NCBI GenBank assembly: GCA_041674705.1 | Contig: JBAYVF010000005.1 | Location: forward strand, 45,149 to 109,148 | Reading direction: 5' to 3' | Source: Aquincolibacterium sp041674705 | GTDB lineage: Bacteria; Omnitrophota; Omnitrophia; Omnitrophales; Aquincolibacteriaceae | Length of the DNA: 64,000 nucleotides | Position numbers and translations under genes: made by a program | The notes under the pieces: generated by a model | Databases searched by the model: none | What the model was told of the DNA's origin: nothing | What the model saw: the letters and a program-made list of their open reading frames with translations, nothing else | In this document: positions 7,675-15,070 of the stretch, piece after piece | How the letters are laid out: each line of letters opens with the position of its first letter | How positions within the stretch are numbered: position 1 is the first letter of the stretch

Positions 7675-8483
7675 AGACACTAGGCAATAAGAAGATCGGC
7701 GTGATCGGCGTGGGGAACATGGGCGCTTCGATCCTGGAAGGTGTGCTCGCTAAGAGTCTTACAACCCCTTCCCGTGTATGGGTTTATGACAAGGCTTTGG
7801 CGAAGGCCAAGTCCTTTGCTCGCCGGAACCGCGTGAATCAGGCATCTTCGATCGTAGAATTGTTAAAGAAAACGGACGTGGTGCTTTTGGCCATGAAGCC
7901 GCAGGATTTTGTGACCTTCGCGCTAGAACATCGGTTGTCCTTTAGGCCCGGGCAAAACGTTATTTCGATCCTGGCCGGAATGACGACGGAAAAGATCACA
8001 AAGGCTCTTGGCAAAAATGTCACGGTGGTTCGAGCCATGCCGAATCTGGGAGCGAAGGTGGGGCAATCGATGACCGTGATCTGCGGAAAAAACAGAACAG
8101 CGCTTTCTTGGGCTGAAACGCTTTTTGCCGGCTGCGGGGAAGTGGTGACGCTCCCGGAAAAGAGATTGGACCTTGTGACCGCGATGAGCGGCAGCGGACC
8201 GGCCTATTTTTTTCATCTGATGGAACTTTTGACGGATTTTGGCGTGAAACAGGGGCTTCCTGCCAAGGTTGCCCAAGCGCTAGCCGTTCAGACGGGATTA
8301 GGGGCCGCGCTTCTGGCAAAAGGCTCTGAGGAATCCTGTGGAGAGCTGCGGCAGCGGGTAACCTCCAAAAAAGGAACGACGGAGGCCGCTCTGAAAACTT
8401 TACAGCGTGGAAAATTCGGGAAGATCTTTCAGCGAGCGCTTGGGGCCGCGGTGAAGAGGAGTCGGGAATTACGGAAAGGATGA
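7671..8483 (+). CDS. proC: pyrroline-5-carboxylate reductase
   Basis: Catalyses the last step of proline synthesis, NAD(P)H reduction of 1-pyrroline-5-carboxylate. It has 270 residues. The N-terminal Rossmann motif is IGVIGVGNMGASILEGVL (residues 9-26), the mid part contains VVRAMPNLGAKVGQ, and the C-terminal dimerisation domain has the family signature AMSGSGPAYFFHLMELLTDF and RQRVTSKKGTTEAAL. Start ATG 7671 overlaps the yggS stop. Confidence 0.95.
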   Translation: MKTLGNKKIGVIGVGNMGASILEGVLAKSLTTPSRVWVYDKALAKAKSFARRNRVNQASSIVELLKKTDVVLLAMKPQDFVTFALEHRLSFRPGQNVISILAGMTTEKITKALGKNVTVVRAMPNLGAKVGQSMTVICGKNRTALSWAETLFAGCGEVVTLPEKRLDLVTAMSGSGPAYFFHLMELLTDFGVKQGLPAKVAQALAVQTGLGAALLAKGSEESCGELRQRVTSKKGTTEAALKTLQRGKFGKIFQRALGAAVKRSRELRKG

Positions 8484-8492
8484 GTTTTGGAT

Positions 8493-8552
8493 GTCATCCC
8501 CGAATGTTTTAGTCGGGGATCCAGCCTGGATTCCCGCTTCCGCGGGAATGAC
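8493..8552. repeat. GTCATCCCCGA dispersed repeat, copy 1
   Basis: A 60-bp element bounded by GTCATCCCCGA and CGGGAATGAC containing two nested palindromes, CCCCGA.../...TCGGGG and ATTCCCGC/GCGGGAAT. A second copy is at 25895-25956 with the same ends and a different central stretch. Elements with ATTCCCG/CGGGAAT palindromes are known as dispersed repeats in many genomes (for example the dRS3 repeats of Neisseria). Confidence 0.7.
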
Positions 8553-8587
8553 AATGTTAACAATAACCCGTAGGTAGGGAGAATAAA

Positions 8588-8890
8588 ATGTTCATTTTCG
8601 GGATCGTGTTCCAGGGATTGGCCATGCTCGTGAACGGGATCTGTACGATCCTCTATTGGCTGCTTTTCGCGAGGATCCTCGTCTCGTGGTTTCCCGTGGA
8701 CCCTTTCTCGAGTCCGATGCGGTTTTTGATCCAGGTCACGGACCCGATCCTGGAACCGTTGCGCCGGCTTCCGATCCGGATCGGGATGATGGATTTTTCG
8801 CCGCTTCTCGCTTTTTTCATGCTTTATATTACGAACAAGATCCTTGTCACCATTCTTTTAAAGCTTGCTTACCAATTCGGCGGAGGCTGA
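8588..8890 (+). CDS. yggT: YggT family membrane protein
   Basis: A 100-residue integral membrane protein of the YggT family, often encoded beside yggS and proC and implicated in osmotic tolerance or cell-division-related functions. Two hydrophobic spans: residues 5-30 (VFQGLAMLVNGICTILYWLL) and 65-95 (LLAFFMLYITNKILVTILLK). Between them is the conserved motif SWFPVDPFSSPMRFLIQVTD followed by PILEPLRRLPI. The gene is preceded by a dispersed repeat and its stop TGA is directly followed by the inverted repeat CCCCGTTAGAAAT. Confidence 0.9.
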   Translation: MFIFGIVFQGLAMLVNGICTILYWLLFARILVSWFPVDPFSSPMRFLIQVTDPILEPLRRLPIRIGMMDFSPLLAFFMLYITNKILVTILLKLAYQFGGG

Positions 8891-8993
8891 CCCCGTTAGA
8901 AATTCAACCAATGATCTTTTGAGAACATGCCGTGGCAGGTAATACGAAATGGAAGTTAGTGACAGGCGATCCAAAATTGTATTTCTAACGGGG
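8891..8993. repeat. CCCCGTTAGA inverted repeat pair 1
   Basis: CCCCGTTAGAAAT (8891-8903) and its exact complement ATTTCTAACGGGG (8981-8993), separated by 77 bp with no gene. The left arm follows the yggT stop codon without a gap. The base at arm position 11 is A/T here, C/G in pair 2 and G/C in pair 3. Confidence 0.8.
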
Positions 8994-9007
8994 CAAGTGA
9001 CCACCTG

Positions 9008-9111
9008 TCCCGTTAGACATTTGATGAGGCGAAAGAATCAAGCAGGTGTTCGAAGTTTATATAAAGAAAAGTTCTTGCGAATATAAAGGAGAAAATTAAT
9101 GTCTAACGGGA
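9008..9111. repeat. CCCCGTTAGA inverted repeat pair 2, overlapping the punA start
   Basis: TCCCGTTAGACATT (9008-9021) and its exact complement AATGTCTAACGGGA (9098-9111), separated by 76 bp. The right arm contains the first ATG of the purine nucleoside phosphorylase gene (9099) and ends at the first base of the second ATG (9111). Together with pair 1, 15 bp away, it fills the space between yggT and punA. Confidence 0.8.
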
Positions 9112-9953
9112 TGAAACGTACCCAGAAACCTTCGAACGAACTTCTTGAGAAGATCGATGCCTGCGTCGCGGCGATCCGTAAAGAAACGGATTTTATTCCC
9201 GAGATCGCGCTGGTCCTTGGCACGGGGCTCGGGAATCTCGCGGGGCGCGTGAAGGCGGAAAAGGTTCTGACGTATGACAAGCTGCCGCATTTTTCGAAGT
9301 CGACCGTGGAATCCCATAAAGGGCAGCTCGTGCTCGGGGAACTTTCCGGAAAAAAGATCGCGGTGATGGAAGGACGATTCCATTTTTATGAAGGGTACTC
9401 GCTTGAGGAGGTGACGTTCGGGGTGCGCGTGCTCCGCGAGCTGGGGGCAAAGATCCTGATCGTTTCAAACGCGGCCGGCGGATTGAATTTGAGCTACAAA
9501 AAAGGAGAGATCGTGATCATCACCGACCAGATAAATTTTATGGGGGTGAATCCGCTGATCGGCCCTAATCTTAATAAGCTGGGGCCCCGCTTTCCGGATA
9601 TGTATGAGCCTTATTCCAAGCGTTTGAACGACCTGACACTTGCCGCGGCGAAAGAAGTCAAAGTCCCGGTGAATCAGGGGGTTTATGTCGGAGTGACGGG
9701 GCCGTGCCTTGAAACCCGCGCGGAGTACCGGATGATGCGTAATTTCGGCGCAGATCTTGTGGGGATGTCCACGGTGCCGGAGGTGATCGTGGGGGTGCAC
9801 ATGGGGATGGAGATCCTGGGCTTGAGCATTGTGACAGACACTTGTGATCCGGACCATCTCGAGCCATGCAATATCCAGGAGATCATCAAGACGGCGAACG
9901 AAGCCGGGCCGAAGTTAGACAAACTTATTACAGCCGCGATTTCCAAGTTCTAA
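9099..9953 (+). CDS. punA: purine-nucleoside phosphorylase
   Basis: Phosphorolysis of inosine and guanosine to the base and ribose-1-phosphate in purine salvage. At 284 residues it belongs to the trimeric PNP family: LVLGTGLGNLA near residue 39, the phosphate and ribose site HFYEGY, SNAAGG, VTGPCLETRAEYRM, and the base-specificity segment GMSTVPEVIVGVHMGMEILG. Two ATGs are possible: 9099, inside an inverted repeat arm, and 9111 (MKRTQKPSNE) just after it. AAAGGAGAAAA (9086-9096) fits 9099. Because it is not next to the mqn genes and has the PNP signature, I do not read it as futalosine hydrolase MqnB, though substrate overlap cannot be excluded. Confidence 0.92.
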   Translation: MSNGMKRTQKPSNELLEKIDACVAAIRKETDFIPEIALVLGTGLGNLAGRVKAEKVLTYDKLPHFSKSTVESHKGQLVLGELSGKKIAVMEGRFHFYEGYSLEEVTFGVRVLRELGAKILIVSNAAGGLNLSYKKGEIVIITDQINFMGVNPLIGPNLNKLGPRFPDMYEPYSKRLNDLTLAAAKEVKVPVNQGVYVGVTGPCLETRAEYRMMRNFGADLVGMSTVPEVIVGVHMGMEILGLSIVTDTCDPDHLEPCNIQEIIKTANEAGPKLDKLITAAISKF

Positions 9954-10020
9954 GTGCCATGTACTATGTACCAAGTACGGAGGCATAACGAGTACTTAGC
10001 ATATAGTACATAGTACTTAG
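9948..10020. repeat. heptad-word inverted repeat, TACTTGG type, before ileS
   Basis: The left arm, about 9948-9978, holds words such as CATGTACTATGTACCAAGTAC. The right arm, 9990-10020, is built from GTACTTAGCATATAGTACAT and further TAG/TAC words. The arms match well in inverted orientation and include the punA stop at the left and the possible GTG start of ileS at the right edge. The word is the same family as at 765-863. Confidence 0.7.
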
Positions 10021-10031
10021 TGAAAGAAAAA

Positions 10032-12860
10032 ATGACCGAAGCGAAGAATTATAAAGATACACTCAATCTTCCGCAAACTTCCTTTCCCATGAAAGCGAAT
10101 CTGGCCGAGCGTGAGCCGGAGATGCTTAAAAGTTGGGAAGCGGAAGGGGTGTATGCTGCGATCCGCGCGAAGTCTGCGGGGAAACCCAAGTATGTGCTTC
10201 ACGACGGTCCTCCTTATGCGAATGGCCACATCCATATCGGTCACGCGCTCAATAAAGTCCTCAAAGATCTCATTGTGAAATATCAGACCATGCGCGGCCA
10301 TGACGCGCTCTATGTGCCGGGCTGGGACTGCCACGGCCTGCCGATCGAACACGCCTGCCTTAAAGAAATGGGCAAGCGCAAGGAGGAAGTGGATCGGGTC
10401 GAGTTCCGCAAGCACGCGCGTCAATACGCGGAAAAATTTGTCGGGATCCAACGCGACGGGTTTAAAAGGCTCGGTATCTTCGGGGAATGGGACAAGCCTT
10501 ATCTCACCATGAACTACGGGTATCAGGCGGCTATTGCAGATTCTTTCCTTCGGCTTTACGAGGATGGGTTCATCGAACAGCGCCTGAAACCTGTTCCGTG
10601 GTGCTATGACTGCGACACAGCGTTGGCTGAAGCGGAGCTTGAGTATGAAGACAAGATCTCCAAGTCCGTCTATGTGAAATTTCCCTTGGAGGATTCCAAG
10701 AATGTTTTGAAGCTTCCCGCCGGGACTTCAGCTTGTTTACTGGTATGGACCACGACGCCTTGGACGTTGCCGGCGAACGTTGGCGCGGCCGTGCATCCGG
10801 AGCTCGAATACGGAATTTTCCAAAAAGGGAACGAGGTTTATGTTTTCGCCAAAGAACTTGAGGCGAAACTAAAAGACAAGATCGACCTCGGCGGTTTCAG
10901 CCGTATCAAGTCTCTGACGGGGCAAACGCTTCAAGGGATGGAATACCAACATCCGTTCCTTGATCGCAAAGGCAAAGTCATTACGGCGGATTATGTCTCC
11001 AGTGAAGATGGCACCGGGATCGTCCATATCGCACCGGGGCATGGGGAAGACGACTACAAACACGGACATCTGGAACACGGCCTGCCGATCCTTTCGCCCG
11101 TGGATTCACGGGGGAAATTCACCGAGGAATTTCCTTTTTGCAAAGGCGAGCATGTTTTTAAAGCCAATCCCAAGATCACAGCGCTTTTAAGCGAAAAAGG
11201 ATTACTCCTTAAAGAAGAAGATTATCCGCACAGCTACCCGCATTGCTGGCGTTGCAAAAAACCGATCCTTTTTCGCGCGACCACGCAATGGTTCATGAAG
11301 ATCGATCACAAAGATCTCCGTAAGCGCATGCAGGGAGCCATCGAAAAAAACATCCAGTTCATTCCGGACTGGGGCAAGAATCGTATCGGAGCGATGGTGG
11401 AGTCGCGGCCGGAATGGTGTTTGTCCCGTCAGCGCCTCTGGGGCGTGCCGATCCCGGTGATCCGTTGTAAGCATTGCGCGGGGGTGCACTTCGTCAAGGA
11501 ATCCAAGACGAAGATCCTGGAACTTTTTGAGAAGGAAGGCACGGATGCGTGGTTTTCGCATCCGGCGGAAGCGTTTCTCCCTGCGGGCCTCAAGTGTCCG
11601 AAATGCCACAAAAGCGAATTTGAAAAAGAAACCGATATCATTGATGTTTGGTTCGATTCGGGCGTGAGTCATCAGGCCGTGCTTCGCCGGCATCCGGGTC
11701 TTAAATATCCCGCGGACCTGTACCTTGAAGGCTCCGACCAGCATCGGGGTTGGTTTCAAAGCGCTCTTACCACTTCGATGGCGCTTGAAAATAAAAGCCC
11801 GTTCAAAAGTGTCCTGACGCACGGGTTCGTGATGGACGGGCAGGGGAAGAAGATGTCGAAATCCGCGGGGAATGTCGTTACCCCGCAGGATGTGATGAAG
11901 GAGTTTGGCGCGGACGTCCTTCGCCTTTGGGTGACCTCCTGCGATTACCAGTTCGATGTCCGCCTTTCCAACGAGATTCTGAAACAACTTGTGGATACTT
12001 ATCGCAAGATCCGTAATACGTTCCGTTATTTTCTCTCCAATCTTTTTGATTTTGATCCCGCGAAGCATTCCGTGCCGTATGAGAAATTGCATCCTCTGGA
12101 TCGCTGGGCGATGGCCAAGGCGGATCTCCTGGTCGCGTCGGTGACGGGCCTCTACGAGCGTTTTGAATTCCATGAGATCTACCGCGAGGTCTACGATTTT
12201 TGCGTGGTGGATTTGAGCGCCTATTATCTGGACGCGCTGAAGGACACGCTTTACACCGCGGCGCCGGATTCCTGGCTTCGCCGCTCCGCCCAAACAGCGT
12301 TTTTTTATATCCTGTCGCGTCTCGTGAAGATCGTGGCGCCTATTCTTCCCTTTACAGCCGACGAGGTGTGGAAATCGTATAAGCTCGAAGAAGGAGTCGC
12401 GACGGTGCATGCAAGCGCCTGGCCCGTGGCACCGGTCATAAAGACGGGGAATGAATTCCGGGATTGGGAGCATCTCCGGGAGGTCCGTAACGCGATCACC
12501 CCTTTCCTTGAAAAAAAGCGTGAGGCCAAGGAGATCGGCGCGGGGCTCGAGGCGAAGGTGATCTTCACTGCAGAAGATCCGGAATCAGCCGAAATACTAC
12601 ATAGATATGAAAAAGAACTCACTCGCGTTTTTGTCGTGTCCCAGGTCACCCTGGAGACAAAGGCCGTGGAGGGTATGGAGGCCGCAGAAGGTGTTTCCGC
12701 GGTGCTCCAGAAGAAATTCGGATTGAAGGTCCTTGTGACCAAAGCGGACGGTGCCAAATGCGTCCGTTGCTGGAATTACTCCTCCGCTGTCGGCCGGGAT
12801 CCCGAGCATGGGTCTCTTTGCCCCAAATGTGTTGAAGCGATCCGGGGAGCAAAATCATAA
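10032..12860 (+). CDS. ileS: isoleucyl-tRNA synthetase
   Basis: Charges tRNA-Ile and edits misactivated valine. The protein is about 942 residues, class Ia. The HIGH motif lies in PPYANGHIHIGHALNKVLKD near residue 60, the editing domain includes TTTPWTLPANV, KMSKS occurs in GKKMSKSAGNVVTP, and the C-terminal zinc finger CVRCWNYSSAVG...CPKC is present, so this is the bacterial zinc-type enzyme. A GTG at 10020 is in frame, but it is the last base of a repeat arm; ATG 10032 gives the usual short leader before YKDTLNLP. It heads a run leading to the lspA, lgt and rluD genes, a familiar grouping with ileS. Confidence 0.96.
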   Translation: MTEAKNYKDTLNLPQTSFPMKANLAEREPEMLKSWEAEGVYAAIRAKSAGKPKYVLHDGPPYANGHIHIGHALNKVLKDLIVKYQTMRGHDALYVPGWDCHGLPIEHACLKEMGKRKEEVDRVEFRKHARQYAEKFVGIQRDGFKRLGIFGEWDKPYLTMNYGYQAAIADSFLRLYEDGFIEQRLKPVPWCYDCDTALAEAELEYEDKISKSVYVKFPLEDSKNVLKLPAGTSACLLVWTTTPWTLPANVGAAVHPELEYGIFQKGNEVYVFAKELEAKLKDKIDLGGFSRIKSLTGQTLQGMEYQHPFLDRKGKVITADYVSSEDGTGIVHIAPGHGEDDYKHGHLEHGLPILSPVDSRGKFTEEFPFCKGEHVFKANPKITALLSEKGLLLKEEDYPHSYPHCWRCKKPILFRATTQWFMKIDHKDLRKRMQGAIEKNIQFIPDWGKNRIGAMVESRPEWCLSRQRLWGVPIPVIRCKHCAGVHFVKESKTKILELFEKEGTDAWFSHPAEAFLPAGLKCPKCHKSEFEKETDIIDVWFDSGVSHQAVLRRHPGLKYPADLYLEGSDQHRGWFQSALTTSMALENKSPFKSVLTHGFVMDGQGKKMSKSAGNVVTPQDVMKEFGADVLRLWVTSCDYQFDVRLSNEILKQLVDTYRKIRNTFRYFLSNLFDFDPAKHSVPYEKLHPLDRWAMAKADLLVASVTGLYERFEFHEIYREVYDFCVVDLSAYYLDALKDTLYTAAPDSWLRRSAQTAFFYILSRLVKIVAPILPFTADEVWKSYKLEEGVATVHASAWPVAPVIKTGNEFRDWEHLREVRNAITPFLEKKREAKEIGAGLEAKVIFTAEDPESAEILHRYEKELTRVFVVSQVTLETKAVEGMEAAEGVSAVLQKKFGLKVLVTKADGAKCVRCWNYSSAVGRDPEHGSLCPKCVEAIRGAKS

Positions 12861-12893
12861 AACCAAAGGGATGGTCCCATTTTTAAAAGAGAT

Positions 12894-14489
12894 ATGTCGT
12901 TCCATGTAAGAACCCCAAAGACCTTCCTGAAAAAAGTGCTGGTCGGTCTCGTCCTTTTCTCGCTCGGAGCTTTCGCCGCCTACCTGCTTCCTTTCCTGAT
13001 ACCCTCTTCCGGGATTTCGGATCCTTGGGTCCATCATCCGCTGCTTCCGATCCTTGTGATGACCGTGATCTTTGTAGCGGCCTATAAATCCACCGAACGG
13101 TGGGTGAAGAAATTCCTCGAGAAATATTTTTTTCATAAGAAAACATTCGCCCAGATGACTCTGATGGATCTGGCGGGCGACCTGGCGGTCAATCTGGACC
13201 TCCAGGAGATCGCAAACCTGGTGGTGAACACGTTCGGAGAGGTGCTGCAATTAAAGACCGTGGCCTTGCTCGTTCCGGACTTGCTTCAGAATAATTTTGA
13301 GGTCGCATCAGCTTATGGATGGACGATCTCGGCTTCCAAGCGGGTCCGTCTCGCGGCTGAGACGCCGCTTTTGAGAATGATCCATCAAACGGGGCCGCAT
13401 GTCTTGATGCGCGGGCCGGTCCTTCAGAGCCTTACATGGCAGGAAGCGAATGCGCTGGCGCGTGATCTTGATTCTTTGCAGGCCGCCTGGATCATTCCGC
13501 TGTTCGTTAAAGGAGAATTGGCGGGGCTTCTCGCGTTCGGGGCGCTTGTGCCGGATACGGTATTTGACCAGGGCGACTTCCATTTTTTCAGGGAATTTGC
13601 GGCGGCGATCGCGCCTTGTGTTCATAATGCCATGGTCGTGAAGCGGTTGAGGCAGTTTAATTTTGAGCTCCAGGATACCCAGTCCCAGTGGGTCCAGAAG
13701 ACCAAGTTGAACGCGATCGAAAAACTAGCCGCCGGGATCGCCCATGAGATCCATAATCCTCTGGCAATTATTTCCGGAAAAGCCCAAGTCCTGCTCATGC
13801 AGAAGGGCCCCAAGCAACTGGAGCCCAATGTTCAGGACGCGCTCAATACGATAGTGAAGCAAACGCGACGGGCGGCCGATATAACAAGGAAGCTTTTGAT
13901 GTATTCTCAAGGTTCCCGGGGACCGCAAGAGTGGATCTCGCTGGAAAGAGTCCTGGATGAGACGCTTTCACTTCTCGCGTATCAGGCTTCGATCGATAAG
14001 ATCGAGATCGTAAGGAACCTGGATCCGGAGTTGCCGGCGTTTTTTGCAAATATGCAGGAGATCCGGGAGATTTTCCTCAATCTGCTTCTGAATGCCGTGG
14101 AGGCCGTGGGGTCGGAAGGGAAGATCGTGGTGGAATTGAAGTATCACCGCGATGAAGAGTTGATCGAGATCGTGTGTTCGGATACGGGGAAGGGGATCCC
14201 GGCCGAGCATCTTGATAAGGTGTTTAATCCTTTTTATACCACGCGCCATGAAGCGGTGGGACTCGGGCTTTTCGTGACCAAGCAGATCGCGCATCGTTAC
14301 GGCGGTTCGATTCGCGTTGAAAGCCAGGTGGGGATCGGCAGCATGTTCATTCTTCAGCTGCCCTATGTCGCGGAAACGGTTCGCCTTCAGCGGGCCTCGT
14401 CTTCGCCACAACAAGGAAAAGAAGCGGCGCGAAATTCGGAAGCAAAAAGGACCGGTGCGACGGTTGCGGGTGCTCATACAGAGCCATGA
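12894..14489 (+). CDS. membrane sensor histidine kinase with GAF-like domain
   Basis: Two-component sensor of 531 residues. Two transmembrane spans at about residues 13-35 (VLVGLVLFSLGAFAAYLLPF) and 48-65 place the N-terminus in the membrane with almost no periplasmic loop, so the signal is probably intramembrane or cytoplasmic. Residues about 90-250 resemble a GAF domain. HisKA follows with the phosphoacceptor in AAGIAHEIHNPLAI (His284), then HATPase_c with the N box NLLLNAVEAVG, G1 CSDTGKGIP and GLGLFVTKQIAHRYGG. Its last codons overlap the longest possible frame of the next gene, a receiver protein that is the likely partner. Confidence 0.92.
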   Translation: MSFHVRTPKTFLKKVLVGLVLFSLGAFAAYLLPFLIPSSGISDPWVHHPLLPILVMTVIFVAAYKSTERWVKKFLEKYFFHKKTFAQMTLMDLAGDLAVNLDLQEIANLVVNTFGEVLQLKTVALLVPDLLQNNFEVASAYGWTISASKRVRLAAETPLLRMIHQTGPHVLMRGPVLQSLTWQEANALARDLDSLQAAWIIPLFVKGELAGLLAFGALVPDTVFDQGDFHFFREFAAAIAPCVHNAMVVKRLRQFNFELQDTQSQWVQKTKLNAIEKLAAGIAHEIHNPLAIISGKAQVLLMQKGPKQLEPNVQDALNTIVKQTRRAADITRKLLMYSQGSRGPQEWISLERVLDETLSLLAYQASIDKIEIVRNLDPELPAFFANMQEIREIFLNLLLNAVEAVGSEGKIVVELKYHRDEELIEIVCSDTGKGIPAEHLDKVFNPFYTTRHEAVGLGLFVTKQIAHRYGGSIRVESQVGIGSMFILQLPYVAETVRLQRASSSPQQGKEAARNSEAKRTGATVAGAHTEP

Positions 14490-14551
14490 ACAGGATCTTG
14501 GAATTTTTAAATCAATGCCGTATCAAACTTATACAGGGAGGGAATGCAACC

Positions 14552-14926
14552 ATGAATAAATTATTGATCGTGGATGATGAAATCGAGATCTGTGAATTCT
14601 TAAAATCCTTTTTTGAAGACCGCGATTTCAAGGTCGCCGTTGCGCATGACGGGACCAAAGCCCTGGAGCAAATGGGCCTTTTCAATCCCGAAGTCGTTCT
14701 TTTGGATATTCAGATGCCGGGCATGGACGGTCTTCAGACCCTGAAGAAGATCAAAGAAGCTTATCCCAAAGCGAAAGTCATCATGGTAACCGCCGTGGAG
14801 ACCCAGGAGAAGATCGAAGAAGCCATGCGGTTGGGTGCCGATAATTACATCACCAAACCCTTGAGCCTTGAATATCTCGAAAAAGACGTTCAGGATAAGA
14901 TCGATATTCTTGCCAAAGGCTCCTAA
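14552..14926 (+). CDS. single-domain response regulator (CheY-like)
   Basis: A 124-residue receiver domain without output domain. The acidic pocket is D8-D9, the phosphorylation site is D52 in VVLLDIQMPG, and the conserved lysine is in NYITKPLSL. The frame is open from an ATG at 14486 that overlaps the kinase stop, but AGGGAGGG (14535-14542) stands nine bases before ATG 14552, and that start gives the canonical MNKLLIVDDE. It is likely phosphorylated by the upstream kinase and may signal to the HD-domain protein encoded next. Confidence 0.93.
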   Translation: MNKLLIVDDEIEICEFLKSFFEDRDFKVAVAHDGTKALEQMGLFNPEVVLLDIQMPGMDGLQTLKKIKEAYPKAKVIMVTAVETQEKIEEAMRLGADNYITKPLSLEYLEKDVQDKIDILAKGS

Positions 14927-14948
14927 TACCACGGTCTTATAGATTTTG

Positions 14949-15062
14949 GAAACAGGCTCTCGGAGCTGTTTCTCTGGTCAAGGCCTTTGTTGCCGAGATC
15001 ATCAAGCCGGAGTCCTCGACGTGACACGGTGAGGACTCAGAAAGCGGTCCCGCGAAACGGGA
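14949..15062 (+). other. structured leader: three consecutive hairpins before the HD-GYP gene
   Basis: Three stable hairpins can be drawn in the 145 bases between the response regulator and the HD-GYP start: 14949-14972 (GAAACA, bulge, GCTC with TCG loop), 15010-15038 (GAGTCCTC/GAGGACTC) and 15048-15062 (TCCCG, CGAAA, CGGGA). The last ends about 8 bases before the ATG. This may be a structured 5' leader or simply processing sites. I see no match to the c-di-GMP riboswitch cores I know. Confidence 0.4.
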
Positions 15063-15070
15063 AGATTTTT

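Noticed and set aside
8891..9111. GTTAGAC and GTCTAAC sites as integron attC recombination sites
   Set aside because: The core heptamers fit GTTRRRY/RYYYAAC, but attC sites start with RYYYAAC and end with GTTRRRY with L boxes between, at least about 57 bp long; the segment between pair 1 and pair 2 is only about 40 bp, has no L boxes, and no integrase gene or cassette array is seen.
11202..12473. A minus-strand open frame of about 420 codons opposite ileS
   Set aside because: It is fully covered by conserved IleRS coding sequence and has no family resemblance.
14987..15070. N-terminal extension of the HD-GYP protein from TTG 14987
   Set aside because: The extension is Arg/Ser rich, lies across three hairpins and lacks a ribosome binding site; ATG 15071 is better.
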